Source: an uncultured Sphingomonadaceae bacterium
Lineage (GTDB): Bacteria; Pseudomonadota; Alphaproteobacteria; Sphingomonadales; Sphingomonadaceae
Direction of reading: 5' to 3'
NCBI GenBank assembly: GCA_947493215.1
Contig: CANLQE010000004.1
Location: forward strand, 62,001 to 126,000
Length of the DNA stretch: 64,000 nt
In this document: positions 26,640-36,103 of the stretch, piece after piece
Layout: each line of letters opens with the position of its first letter
Position numbering within the stretch: position 1 is the first letter of the stretch
The notes under the pieces: model-generated
Told to the model about the DNA's origin: nothing
Databases searched by the model: none
The model's input: only the letters and a program-made list of their open reading frames with translations
Made by a program: the position numbers and the translations under genes

Positions 26640-27209
26640 ATGACGAAACAGAATAACGAATCGTCGATGGAAGAAATTTTGTCCTCCATTAAGCGCATCA
26701 TTGCCGAAGATAAGGCGATCGAGACGGATCGTTCATCTCAGAAAGATGAAGATGCCGCACATGCAGAAGAGTCCACGCCGCGTTTAAAATCTGTTCCAGA
26801 CAATGTAACGCCAATCTCCCCTTTGCCGAAAGACATCACGGCAAAAGCAGAAAGAGTCAAAAAGCCCACTATCAAACCCAGCGATAGCGACGACGGGGTG
26901 CTGGAACTGACCAACAAGATCAAGGACAATGGACCATCTTCCGCCCAAGGTGTCTTTGGTGACCGCCGCCAGCAAGAACGACTAATCAATGATCAAAAGC
27001 TCGATTCGATGCGCCAATCGCTTTCTGCGCTTGTGGCCATGGAGGGAGCTAACAATCCTGCTCCTAAAAAAACAACCAGCGATACCTCGCTAGAAGACCT
27101 CACCCGCGATCTTATGCGGCCAATGCTCAAAGAGTGGCTGGATGAGAATTTGCCCAAGCTGGTAGAGGAAATGGTCGCCCGTGAAATTCAGCGGATTAAC
27201 GACAAATAA
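26640..27209 (+). CDS. popZ: Polar organizing protein PopZ (DUF2497)
   Basis: A 189-residue protein with the PopZ architecture. A short N-terminal helix (SMEEILSSIKRIIAED) is followed by a Pro/Asp/Lys-rich disordered middle and then the C-terminal helical oligomerisation region (LEDLTRDLMRPMLKEWLDEN followed by LPKLVEEMVAREIQRI). PopZ self-assembles at cell poles in alphaproteobacteria and anchors ParB-parS and other partners. In many relatives it lies directly upstream of valS. Here an S9 peptidase and an enoyl-CoA hydratase gene stand between them. Confidence 0.92.
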   Translation: MTKQNNESSMEEILSSIKRIIAEDKAIETDRSSQKDEDAAHAEESTPRLKSVPDNVTPISPLPKDITAKAERVKKPTIKPSDSDDGVLELTNKIKDNGPSSAQGVFGDRRQQERLINDQKLDSMRQSLSALVAMEGANNPAPKKTTSDTSLEDLTRDLMRPMLKEWLDENLPKLVEEMVAREIQRINDK

Positions 27210-27264
27210 CGCCACCGATACAATCACAATTGCCATAGTTTCCAGGCATGCTAAGCCTGTGATC

Positions 27265-29358
27265 ATGAAAATTATATCCAAAGCATCATGCATAGCCTTG
27301 CTCATGATGGGCACATTATTTTCCAACCCAATCGCCTCCGCGAGACCAATGACCGCACAGGATCTGGCGACGCTGAAACGCGCTGGTGCGCCAACCGTAT
27401 CGCCGGACGAGAATTGGATTGCTTTTGGCGTTACCGAAACCGATCCCGAAAGCTATGAACGCTCAACCGCGCTTTACTTGCTCGACCTAACAACACCTAG
27501 TGCAGTACCGGTTCGTATTGCCGACAAAGCGGGTGCGAGCGAACACAGTCCGTCCTTTTCTGCCGACGGTAAAACGCTTTACTATCTGTCCGATGCCAAC
27601 AAGTCCGAACAGCTTTGGCAGATTGCGATAAACCAGGGAGGTCAGGAAGGTGAACCGGTTCAAGCCAGTGACCTCAAAACTGATATCGCGGGTTTCAAGC
27701 TCTCCCCAAAAGGCGACAAGGTCGCGATCTGGGGTGATATTGCGAAAGACTGCCCAACATTTGGTTGCGGTGAAACAGAAGGCGGAGATGGTAACAACGC
27801 CTTGCCCGGTCCCGGCACAGGCCGTGAATATGACGAACTGTTCGTCCGCCACTGGTCTAGCTGGGAAACACCCGGCAATTACAGCCGCATATTTGGATTT
27901 GATTTGCAGGACGGCAAGTTAAGCGGCGGTGGCAAGGCACTGGATGGTGATCTGATCGGAGACAGCCCATCAAAACCATTTGGTGGCGGCGAGGAGATTT
28001 CGTGGTCGCCAAGCGGAAACGACTTGGCTTTCACACTTCGCAAAGCAGACCGCAACGAACCCAAGTCCACGGATTTGAACATCTACAGCGTCGGTATCGA
28101 TAGCCCTGAACCAAAACCGATGCCTGGCAATGGGGATGCAACCGACAACCTGCCGACTTTCTCTCCCGATGACAAATGGCTGGCGTGGGCAGCGATGGAG
28201 CGTCCTGGATATGAAAGCGATCGCATGGTCGTTAAACTGCTGAGGAAAGGTGAGAAAGAACCGCTGGAATTAACGGGTGACTGGGATCGCTCGGTGAGTT
28301 CGATAGCGTGGGCCAAGGACAGCAAGGCATTGATCGTTACGGCAGCGGAGATTCTCGATTATGCCGCATTTCATGTTGATATAACCGACGGAAAAGTGAC
28401 CCGGCTGACCAAAAGTGGCAGGGTGGGAAATATCACACCGCTCAATGACGGTTCGATGATTTTCACGAAGAGGAGCCTGCAGGCACCGGATGATATTTAT
28501 CGCAGAGCGGCTGATGGGACGGTTACACAGCTGACCAATATCAATGGAAAAGCCTTAGCGGAAATTGACGAAGTTTCCGTGCAACGGTTTGATTTTAAGG
28601 GTGCTGGAGGCGATCAGGTCTGGGGGCAGATCATCAAACCGAAAGGTGCCAAGGGCAAGCTGCCGATGGCGTTTCTGGTCCATGGCGGACCGCAGGGTAG
28701 CTTTGGCGATAGCTGGTCAACCCGTTGGAATCCCAAGGTAATGGCAGCGCAAGGCTATGCTGTCGTCACGATCGATTTCCATGGTTCGGCGGGCTATGGT
28801 CAGGAATTTATGGATAGCATCAATCAGGACTGGGGCGGCAAACCGCTTGAAGATCTGAAACTTGGTCATGAAGCAGCGCTAAAAATCGACAAGCAGATTG
28901 ATGGGACACGTTCCTGCGCATTGGGCGCCTCTTATGGCGGCTATATGATGAACTGGATTGCGGGCCAATGGCCGGACCAGTTTGACTGTATCATCAACCA
29001 TGCCGGTATATTTGATTTGCGCAGCTTTGCTTTTTCAACCGAGGAGCTGTGGTTCGATCAATGGGATCATGGCGGCCCCTGGTGGGAGCGCGCTGATCCG
29101 GAAAAATGGAACCCGATCCAGCATATCGACAAATGGAAAACACCGACTCTGTTCATCCATGGCGAGAAGGATTTCCGCATTCCCTATACCCAGTCGCTCA
29201 TGCCGTTCACTTACGCGCAGGAACGAAATATCCCATCCAAACTATTGATTTTCCCGGATGAAAATCACTGGGTGCTGAAAGCCAAGAACAGCATACAATG
29301 GCATAAAACAGTGTTCGACTGGATGGCCCGCTGGACAAAAGAAGGGCAAAGCGAATGA
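27265..29358 (+). CDS. S9 family prolyl-oligopeptidase-type serine peptidase (exported)
   Basis: A 697-residue peptidase. The signal peptide (MKIISKASCIALLMMGTLFS, cleaving near ASA) is followed by a WD/beta-propeller region with repeats such as SPSFSADGKTLYYLSD and LPTFSPDDKWLAW. The C-terminal alpha/beta hydrolase domain has the nucleophile in ALGASYGGYMM (Ser556), Asp in HGEKDFRIP and His in PDENHWVL. The type resembles acylaminoacyl-/dipeptidyl-peptidases that trim short peptides in the periplasm. Start ATG 27265 is chosen because it begins the signal peptide. Its stop overlaps the next start by 4 nt (ATGA), so the two are translationally coupled. Confidence 0.92.
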   Translation: MKIISKASCIALLMMGTLFSNPIASARPMTAQDLATLKRAGAPTVSPDENWIAFGVTETDPESYERSTALYLLDLTTPSAVPVRIADKAGASEHSPSFSADGKTLYYLSDANKSEQLWQIAINQGGQEGEPVQASDLKTDIAGFKLSPKGDKVAIWGDIAKDCPTFGCGETEGGDGNNALPGPGTGREYDELFVRHWSSWETPGNYSRIFGFDLQDGKLSGGGKALDGDLIGDSPSKPFGGGEEISWSPSGNDLAFTLRKADRNEPKSTDLNIYSVGIDSPEPKPMPGNGDATDNLPTFSPDDKWLAWAAMERPGYESDRMVVKLLRKGEKEPLELTGDWDRSVSSIAWAKDSKALIVTAAEILDYAAFHVDITDGKVTRLTKSGRVGNITPLNDGSMIFTKRSLQAPDDIYRRAADGTVTQLTNINGKALAEIDEVSVQRFDFKGAGGDQVWGQIIKPKGAKGKLPMAFLVHGGPQGSFGDSWSTRWNPKVMAAQGYAVVTIDFHGSAGYGQEFMDSINQDWGGKPLEDLKLGHEAALKIDKQIDGTRSCALGASYGGYMMNWIAGQWPDQFDCIINHAGIFDLRSFAFSTEELWFDQWDHGGPWWERADPEKWNPIQHIDKWKTPTLFIHGEKDFRIPYTQSLMPFTYAQERNIPSKLLIFPDENHWVLKAKNSIQWHKTVFDWMARWTKEGQSE

Positions 29359-30026
29359 GCTTTTTTCCAACCCAAACGGATGGCGACACCGTCATCGTCA
29401 CCCTGACCAATGCCCCGCGCAATACGCTGTCGTCAGAATTGCTCGAAGAGGGCATCCGCGTCTTTGAAAAACTCGCGCAGGACAAACCCAAGGGCGGCGT
29501 TGTGCTAACCGGTGCCGGCGAGCATTTTACCTGCGGCATGGATATCAAGATCGCGGCTTCGCTCGATGAAGCGGGCCAGGAACAAGCCATTGCCGCCATC
29601 AATGCTTATGCCGCTGCGCTCCACCGCCTGCCCTGCGCACTCGTATGTGCGGTCAATGGCAACGCCATTGGCGCTGGCGGGATTATGATGCTGTGCGCCG
29701 ACTGGATTTACGCCGCCTCTGGCCATTATAAAATCGGCTTGCCGGAAGCCAAAGCTGGCCTGCCCTTCCCGCCCGTCCCCCAAGCGATATTGGACCATTG
29801 GCTGGAACCATCGTGGCGGCGGCGGTTGGCGCTGTCGAGCATGTTGCTGAAACCCAATGAAGCCATTGGGGCCGGACTGGTTGAAGCAACCTTGATGCCC
29901 GGCGATTTGATCGAGAAATCCGTGGCAAAGGCGCATGAATTAAATGCACAACCCGGTTTCGCCGCCTGCAAACGCCAGCTGCGCGCCAAAGCCAATGCGG
30001 AAATTGACGCAATTTTGAACGGTTGA
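29355..30026 (+). CDS. Enoyl-CoA hydratase/isomerase family protein
   Basis: A 223-residue crotonase-fold protein. The oxyanion-hole segments are GAGEHFTCGMDIK and VNGNAIGAGGIMMLCADW. The usual second catalytic acid region reads GLPEAKAGLPFPP. It is somewhat shorter than a standard enoyl-CoA hydratase (about 260 residues). Crotonases hydrate, isomerise or hydrolyse acyl-CoA thioesters; which reaction applies here is not clear. It overlaps the S9 peptidase stop by 4 nt and precedes valS by about 30 nt, so all three may be on one transcript. Confidence 0.88.
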   Translation: MSFFPTQTDGDTVIVTLTNAPRNTLSSELLEEGIRVFEKLAQDKPKGGVVLTGAGEHFTCGMDIKIAASLDEAGQEQAIAAINAYAAALHRLPCALVCAVNGNAIGAGGIMMLCADWIYAASGHYKIGLPEAKAGLPFPPVPQAILDHWLEPSWRRRLALSSMLLKPNEAIGAGLVEATLMPGDLIEKSVAKAHELNAQPGFAACKRQLRAKANAEIDAILNG

Positions 30027-30057
30027 ATAACGGCGCAAGCGCTGGCAAAGGCAGCGC

Positions 30058-32949
30058 ATGACATTAGATAAAAATTTCGATCCAGCGGCCATTGAACAAC
30101 GCTGGTATGCGCATTGGGAACAATCCGGCCAGTTTCGCCCTGAACGCGGCAATGCGGAGCCGTTTACGATCGTCAATCCCCCGCCAAACGTCACCGGAAG
30201 TTTGCACATTGGTCACGCGCTCGACAATACGTTGCAGGATATCGTCATCCGCCATGAACGGCTGAAGGGCAAAGATGCGCTTTGGGTTGTCGGCATGGAC
30301 CATGCCGGTATCGCGACCCAGATGGTCGTCGAACGGCAAATGAATGAGCGCCAGCAAAAGCGCACCGATTTTACCCGCGAAGAATTTGTTGAAAAAGTCT
30401 GGGAATGGAAAGAGGAATCCGGTGGCACGATCACCGGACAACTGCGCCGTCTGGGCTGTTCGATGGACTGGTCCAACGAGCGCTTCACCATGGACGAAGG
30501 CATGAATGAAGCCGTGCTCAAGGTGTTTGTTGATCTTTATAATGATGGCCTGATCTATCGCGACAAACGCTTGGTCAACTGGGATCCGGCGCTGAAGACC
30601 GCAATTTCCGATCTGGAAGTCGAGACCACCGATACCAAGGGCAGCTTCTGGCATTTCAAATATCCGCTGGCGGATGGCGTAACGCTCGACAACGGGCAAG
30701 ACTATATTGAAGTCGCGACCACACGTCCGGAAACGATGCTGGCCGATATGGCCGTCGCCGTGCACCCTAGTGACGAGCGCTATCAAAGCGTGATCGGCAA
30801 AGAGATTGAGCAACCGATCACCGGTCGCCGTTTCAGGATTGTGGCAGACGAACATGCTGATCCGGAACTGGGCAGCGGTGCGGTGAAGATCACACCGGGC
30901 CATGATTTCAACGATTTCGAGGTCGGAAAGCGCGCCGGTTTTGCGGCGGGCGAGATGCTCAACATGCTCGATGGTGAAGCCAATGTTTGCCAATCCGCTG
31001 ACGGTCTGGTGCCGGACGAATTTATCGGGCTTCATCGTTTCAAGAAAGATGGTGTGAGCGGCGCACGCGAACTGGTGGTGCAGCGGATGAAGGAACTGGG
31101 ATGCCTGATCCCGCATGTTTCCAAAAACAAAGATGGCGAAACACAAGAACATGATGCTGAACCACGCACCATTGCGACTCCCTTTGGGGATCGCGGCGGC
31201 GTAGTGATTGAGCCTTGGCTCACCGATCAATGGTATGTCGATGCGGAGGCGTTAGCGCAACCTGCGATCAAGGCGGTGCGCGATGGCAGCATCGAAATTG
31301 TTCCCAAGACCTGGGAGAAGACATGGTTTAACTGGATGGAAAATATCCAGCCTTGGTGCGTATCGCGCCAGCTTTGGTGGGGACACCGGATACCCGCTTG
31401 GTTTGGTTTCGAACTGCACGGTGACAATCGACTTTCTATTCACATTCCTGATAACGACGAGCTTCGCAACGTTGGATCAACGAACGATGACAAGGTCTTT
31501 GTCTCAGAATCCGAAAGTAATATGATTGATGCTGCGAAAGAGTTCTACCAGCGCGAGATCGTCGTGGTTGCAGATAGAACAGCAGCCGTAGCATACACAT
31601 TAGATAACCCTGAAAAGATGGCTACTCATGCCCCTGTATGGCAAGATTCAGACGTCCTCGACACATGGTTCTCCTCTGCCCTCTGGCCCTTCGGCACACT
31701 CGGCTGGCCCGAAGAAACCAAAGACCTGAAACGCCATTACCCGAACGATCTGCTGATCTCCGGCTTTGACATCCTGTTCTTCTGGGATGCGCGGATGGCG
31801 ATGCAGGGCATACAGTTTATGAAGGACGTGCCGTGGAAGCGGCTCTATCTGCACGGGCTGGTGCGCGCCGAAGACGGTTCGAAAATGTCCAAATCCAAGG
31901 GCAATGTCGTCGATCCGCTCGGCCTGATTGATCAATATGGCGCCGATGCCTTACGCTTCTTCATGGCGGCGATGGAAAGCCAGGGTCGCGACATTAAAAT
32001 GGATGACAAGCGGGTTGAAGGCTATCGCAATTTCGCGACCAAGCTCTGGAATGCCTCGCGCTTCTGCGAAGTGAACGGCATTGGTGCGAGCAAGACGCTG
32101 CGCGCGCCAGAGGCCAAGCTGCCCGTCAACCGCTGGATCATTTCCGAAGTGACCGAAACCCTCGCCACGCTCGACAAGGCGCTTGGTGACCTGCGCTTTG
32201 ATGCCGCAGCCAATACCATTTATCATTTCACATGGGACCGGTTCTGCGACTGGTATCTCGAACTGATCAAACCCGTCTTGCAAGGCGACGATGCCGACGC
32301 AGCCGAAGAAACCCGAGCGGTGGCCGGTTGGGTGCTCGACCAGATCATCGTCATGCTGCACCCGTTCATGCCGTTTATCACGGAGGAATTGTGGCACAGC
32401 ATGGCTTCTGAAACCGGTGGCCGAAACTACGACCTGATCGTCGCGAAATGGCCGGAACCGAAAGCGGAAATCGATGCCGACGCGAAGGCAGAGGTCGATT
32501 GGTTGATCCGTTTGATTTCAGCAACCCGTACAGCAAAAGTCGAACTCAATATCGCGCCGGGCACGAAGATGACCGCCCATGTCCGCGATGGTGATGATGC
32601 CTTGCGGGCACGCATTGCGCGGCAGACGTCTGCTCTGGATCGGGTGGGCCGGCTTGAGAGTTTCTCCTTTGATCCGGCCCCTGAGGGGGCGACGGCTCAG
32701 ATTGTCATTGATGGCGCAACCTATGTGCTGCCGCTGGCTGGCGCGATTGATATTGATGCGGAAAAAGCGCGTCTTGGCAAAGCGCTGGAAGGTGTTTCCA
32801 AGGAAGCCAAGTCTCTTGAGGGCCGTCTGGGTAACGCCAATTTTGTTGAGAAAGCCAAACCGGAAGCGGTTGAGAAAGCCCGTGCAGATCTTGCCGATAA
32901 AAGCGCGGAGGCTGAAAGGCTGCAAGCTGCTCTTGCACGTTTGGGGTAA
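30058..32949 (+). CDS. valS: Valyl-tRNA synthetase
   Basis: A 963-residue class I synthetase that charges tRNA-Val and edits mis-activated threonine. The HIGH signature is at residues 50-53 ([14 protein letters not shown]) and KMSKS at 609-613. The editing domain lies between them ([37 protein letters not shown]). The anticodon-binding domain and a C-terminal coiled coil (ending [12 protein letters not shown]) complete it. Between [11 protein letters not shown] and [13 protein letters not shown] the protein carries about 50 more residues than E. coli ValS, and the codons there look AT-richer than the flanks (about 31420-31650). Function is certain; the insert is unexplained. Confidence 0.97.
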   Translation: MTLDKNFDPAAIEQRWYAHWEQSGQFRPERGNAEPFTIVNPPPNVTGSLHIGHALDNTLQDIVIRHERLKGKDALWVVGMDHAGIATQMVVERQMNERQQKRTDFTREEFVEKVWEWKEESGGTITGQLRRLGCSMDWSNERFTMDEGMNEAVLKVFVDLYNDGLIYRDKRLVNWDPALKTAISDLEVETTDTKGSFWHFKYPLADGVTLDNGQDYIEVATTRPETMLADMAVAVHPSDERYQSVIGKEIEQPITGRRFRIVADEHADPELGSGAVKITPGHDFNDFEVGKRAGFAAGEMLNMLDGEANVCQSADGLVPDEFIGLHRFKKDGVSGARELVVQRMKELGCLIPHVSKNKDGETQEHDAEPRTIATPFGDRGGVVIEPWLTDQWYVDAEALAQPAIKAVRDGSIEIVPKTWEKTWFNWMENIQPWCVSRQLWWGHRIPAWFGFELHGDNRLSIHIPDNDELRNVGSTNDDKVFVSESESNMIDAAKEFYQREIVVVADRTAAVAYTLDNPEKMATHAPVWQDSDVLDTWFSSALWPFGTLGWPEETKDLKRHYPNDLLISGFDILFFWDARMAMQGIQFMKDVPWKRLYLHGLVRAEDGSKMSKSKGNVVDPLGLIDQYGADALRFFMAAMESQGRDIKMDDKRVEGYRNFATKLWNASRFCEVNGIGASKTLRAPEAKLPVNRWIISEVTETLATLDKALGDLRFDAAANTIYHFTWDRFCDWYLELIKPVLQGDDADAAEETRAVAGWVLDQIIVMLHPFMPFITEELWHSMASETGGRNYDLIVAKWPEPKAEIDADAKAEVDWLIRLISATRTAKVELNIAPGTKMTAHVRDGDDALRARIARQTSALDRVGRLESFSFDPAPEGATAQIVIDGATYVLPLAGAIDIDAEKARLGKALEGVSKEAKSLEGRLGNANFVEKAKPEAVEKARADLADKSAEAERLQAALARLG

Positions 32950-32992
32950 GGGTTTTGCGCGAAGGACGCTAAGATTCTCAAGAGGGCATTTT

Positions 32993-33382
32993 ATGGTCGA
33001 TCTTGAGGGAATAGCGAGCCGGGTCATTGATACCGCTATGGGTGTGCATGTTGATTTGGGGCCGGGTTTGCTGGAGTCGGTTTATGAGCAAGTTCTTGCT
33101 AACCGGTTGCGCAAACAAGGCATGACGGTTGACCGGCAGATGCCGGTCGGTACGCGGATTGATGGTCTGGATTTTGCAGCAGCATTTCGCGCAGACATAT
33201 TGGTTCAGAACAGGTTGCTGCTGGAAATCAAAGCCGTGGAACGGCTCTTCCCTGTCCACACCCGTCAGACGCTAACCTATCTCCGGCTCATGAAACTGCC
33301 GTTGGGACTGCTTATCAACTTCGGCGGCATCACCCTGAAAGAAGGACTCAAACGCGTAGCAAACAACTACCGCCTGCCCTGA
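32993..33382 (+). CDS. GxxExxY family protein
   Basis: A 129-residue protein with the family signature in GPGLLESVYEQVL and a conserved core that looks PD-(D/E)xK nuclease-like (FRADILVQNRLLLEIKAVE, with E-x-K). The function of the family is not established. The start is ATG 32993, with AAGAGGG about 8 nt upstream. The frame is open further upstream, but that part overlaps the valS 3' end and has no ribosome site. The gene is bracketed by short sequences (GCGAAGGACGCTAAGATTCT before it) that recur just downstream around a decayed second copy, so it behaves like a small mobile or repeated unit. Confidence 0.82.
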   Translation: MVDLEGIASRVIDTAMGVHVDLGPGLLESVYEQVLANRLRKQGMTVDRQMPVGTRIDGLDFAAAFRADILVQNRLLLEIKAVERLFPVHTRQTLTYLRLMKLPLGLLINFGGITLKEGLKRVANNYRLP

Positions 33383-33488
33383 TTCATTAGATACCAATCT
33401 CAAATTCCTTCGCTAACCTCTTCAAAATCTTTGCGTACATAGCGTAAAACCTGTCCGTGGAGCGGGCTTTTTAAGTTTCGGCGATGGG

Positions 33489-33700
33489 TTTACGCGAAGT
33501 GCGCTAAGATTTTTAAGAGGGCGGGTTTTGTGGTCGATCTTGGGATAGAACCAGTGGGGTGATTAAGGCGGCTATCGCCGGGGATAAGAACTCAAACGCG
33601 TAGCGAACAACTGCCGTCCCCCTGATTCAATAGGCACCAATCTCAAACTCCTCCACTGACCTCTTCAAAATCCTAGTGCTCTTCGCGTAAAAAACCACAG
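33489..33700 (+). pseudogene. Decayed partial copy of the GxxExxY unit
   Basis: Two blocks repeat the intact neighbour and its flanks. Bases from about 33489 to 33549 (GCTAAGATTTTTAAGAGGGC and then GTGGTCGATCTTG) match 32950-33012. Bases from about 33589 to 33690 (ACTCAAACGCGTAGCGAACA and on through the 3' flank CACCAATCTCAAACTCC) match 33345-33448. Everything between is deleted or unalignable. Only the start and stop regions of the gene plus its flanking DNA survive, so the copy cannot encode the protein. Confidence 0.8.
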
Positions 33701-33714
33701 AACCGCCCTGGCAC

Positions 33715-34152
33715 CTAGTTGGTATCACCGCGCCGCATTTTTTCAGCTGCTCTTCGCATTTCCACTGCACCTTCGCGCATCTCTGTGGCACCGCGCCGAA
33801 ACTCGGGCGCCTGCTCCAGCAATTCGTCCGCTGTCAGATTCCCCTCGTTCCACTTATTCCGCTTGGCAGCTTCTGCCTCGCGAAAAGCCGCATCGCCTTC
33901 CAGTCGGTCGGCATAAGCTTCCATCTTATCAGCACCGCGCAGCATTTTCTCTGCGCCTTTTTCCATGCCCGTAGCGCCCTTGGCCATGCCGGCGGTAACC
34001 CTGGCCTCGATCTTCTGGGCCAGGTTTTTACTCCATTTCTTGTCATACTTGTGCTTGCCGTCATGCGCCTTACTGGCGGCAAGAGGGACGATTGATGTCA
34101 TTGCAATGACCGCCAGTCCTGCAATTGCTCCTGTGAATTTTCCAGTTGCCAT
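33715..34152 (-). CDS. Hypothetical exported helical protein
   Basis: I do not recognise a named family. The 145-residue product has a signal peptide (MATGKFTGAIAGLAVIAMTS, then LAASKAHDG). The mature part is entirely helical and charged, with a repeating pattern of methionine plus Lys/Arg-Gly-Ala-(Glu/Asp): GMAKGATGMEKGAEKMLRGA and later FRRGATEMREGAVEMRRAAE. These resemble short heptad-like repeats that could form a coiled coil. The start ATG 34152 has GGAG upstream. It stands alone between the GxxExxY remnant and a HerA-like gene. No function is assigned. Confidence 0.75.
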   Translation of the reverse strand: MATGKFTGAIAGLAVIAMTSIVPLAASKAHDGKHKYDKKWSKNLAQKIEARVTAGMAKGATGMEKGAEKMLRGADKMEAYADRLEGDAAFREAEAAKRNKWNEGNLTADELLEQAPEFRRGATEMREGAVEMRRAAEKMRRGDTN

Positions 34153-34280
34153 TTTTCTTCTCCATCCAACGGGCGGGCAACATGCCTCGCCTTTCGACTA
34201 CAAATGTAATCGATAGAGATGGTGGCGCTATTGGTGTTCGACCAACAACCTACGAATAAAGACAAATGTCAGATTGGGGA

Positions 34281-35993
34281 TTAGCGTCCCTGACTTCTCC
34301 AGCGCTTGATAACCCGCTGGATAATCTCTTCCTCGCCACCTTGCTCTCGCCACAGTTCAGAGAAGAGCGGATCTTCGGACGCCGGACGCTTTTCTTCGAC
34401 CAGCGTATCGAGCGATACACGAATGGGAATAGCCACACCCTCACCGCAACAAATAATCTCACGGTTTCTAAGCGCAGGAATGGAATCCAGAAAACCACGT
34501 GCGCCCTCTGGCATCGCTGCTTTCACAAAGGCTTGGTCGCGGTCATTGTTCAGACGCATGGAGAGGATGGTACCACATTGCGATAGCACGCCCTCAGCCA
34601 AATCCGATGGCCGCTGGGTAATCAAGCCTAGCGAAACGCCATATTTACGGCCTTCCTTGGCGATCCGACTGAGAATATCGCGGACACTGCTTTCGCCAGC
34701 AATATCGTCATTGGGAATATAACGGTGAGCCTCTTCGCAAACGAGTAGGATAGGACGGCTCGGTTCATTTTTTGCCCAGATGGAATAGTCAAATACCAAC
34801 CGGCTCAAAACCGCGACCACTGTCGGGGTTATTTCGGAAGGTACCGCCGATACGTCAATAATCGAAATCGGTTTGCCATCAGCAGGCAGACGGAAAATCT
34901 TTGAAAGAAAATCGGCCATCGTGTCACCAACCAACATGCCGGAGAACATGAAGCTATAACGGGGATCAGCCTTGATCTCGTCAATCTTGGTCTTCAACCG
35001 CATGAAAGGAGCGGTATTGGTGGATTTGTCGAGCTTACCCATCTCATTTTGAATGATGTTGGTCAGGTCGGACAACAGATAAGGCACCGGACTGTCCACG
35101 GTCAGCTTGGCAACGCCCTGCGCGGCCTGGCTCTTTGCCTTGGCGGCCAGCAAACATTTTGCAAGAATATCACAATCCATCTGTTTCGCATCGCCCGTGG
35201 ACTGGACAAACACTTCGCAATGTTCGCGAAAGTTCATCAACCAATAGGGCAGGTTCAGGTTATTCACATCGAACAAGCGACCATTGGTTTTGAACGCTGC
35301 GGAATATTCCCCGTGGGGATCGATCATCAAAATGTGACCTTCTGGCGCAATATCACAGATCTTGTGCAGGATCAGCGCAGCCGATGTAGATTTACCGGTA
35401 CCGGTTGAACCCAGCAGAGCGAAATGCTTGCCGAGCATAGCATCGACATAAAGCGCGCCGCGAATATCGTCGGTTGGATAGACTGTACCGATCTCAACAT
35501 TGGCGCGGCCATCAGACGCATAAACTTGTTTCAGGTCGGGGGTTGTTACAGCATAGATAACAGAACCGGGAACCGGATAACGGGTAACACCGCGACGGAA
35601 ATTATAAATATGCCCGGTCAAGCGCTCTTCGTCGCCCTCACCCAGAAAATCGATTTCGGCAATGATCAGACCGGCCTGTCCTTCATAGAGTTTTTGGGTA
35701 CGGATATTGGCGAGCAACCATGTCTGGCCAACCCGGATTTTAACTTGGCTACCAACCTGACCGGCCATTTTGACCGTTGCATCAGGATGTTCGGTCAGGC
35801 CAGCGAGAACCACCGCGTCCATGACGATGCGTGATCCTGATCCGGCAATTTCAATGACTTCGCCAATTTTATGGCCTTCGGTCCGTTTCGGCGTCGGTGT
35901 CGGCGCGTGGGATGCTACTGGCGCGTCCACCTCGTCACCAACTGGAGAAGACGGCCGAGCCGCTGGAAAATTATGGGAACCCATATCTGACAT
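34281..35993 (-). CDS. HerA-like ATP-binding protein (DUF87)
   Basis: A 570-residue P-loop ATPase of the HerA/FtsK superfamily. A HAS-barrel-like N-terminal domain (IGEVIEIAGSGSRIVMDAV) leads to Walker A GSTGTGKS (195-202) and IDPHGEYS. Walker B is ILLVCEEAHRYIP, followed by SRIAKEGRKYGVSLGLITQR, the sensor/arginine region. HerA proteins form hexameric translocases that move DNA, often with the nuclease NurA. No NurA gene is beside it, so it may serve in repair alone or with partners elsewhere. The first 40 residues are Pro/Ala-rich and probably unstructured. It is a single gene, transcribed leftwards. Confidence 0.88.
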   Translation of the reverse strand: MSDMGSHNFPAARPSSPVGDEVDAPVASHAPTPTPKRTEGHKIGEVIEIAGSGSRIVMDAVVLAGLTEHPDATVKMAGQVGSQVKIRVGQTWLLANIRTQKLYEGQAGLIIAEIDFLGEGDEERLTGHIYNFRRGVTRYPVPGSVIYAVTTPDLKQVYASDGRANVEIGTVYPTDDIRGALYVDAMLGKHFALLGSTGTGKSTSAALILHKICDIAPEGHILMIDPHGEYSAAFKTNGRLFDVNNLNLPYWLMNFREHCEVFVQSTGDAKQMDCDILAKCLLAAKAKSQAAQGVAKLTVDSPVPYLLSDLTNIIQNEMGKLDKSTNTAPFMRLKTKIDEIKADPRYSFMFSGMLVGDTMADFLSKIFRLPADGKPISIIDVSAVPSEITPTVVAVLSRLVFDYSIWAKNEPSRPILLVCEEAHRYIPNDDIAGESSVRDILSRIAKEGRKYGVSLGLITQRPSDLAEGVLSQCGTILSMRLNNDRDQAFVKAAMPEGARGFLDSIPALRNREIICCGEGVAIPIRVSLDTLVEEKRPASEDPLFSELWREQGGEEEIIQRVIKRWRSQGR

Positions 35994-36103
35994 GAAGGCG
36001 CAATCCTGTATTGTTGATGTGCGCTCAGGACTACGCCTTCATGGTTAAGGAATATTTACCAGCCTTTCAAAAAGGTGAAGCGCGCTTCAGACAGACGCTT
36101 TTG

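Noticed and set aside
30064-31230. Long open frame on the minus strand inside valS (388 codons)
   Set aside because: It lies wholly antisense to a clear valyl-tRNA synthetase, has no ribosome site, and its translation looks like a reversed coding frame.
32579-32992. Upstream extension of the GxxExxY frame
   Set aside because: The extra 138 codons overlap valS in another frame and lack a ribosome site; ATG 32993 has one.
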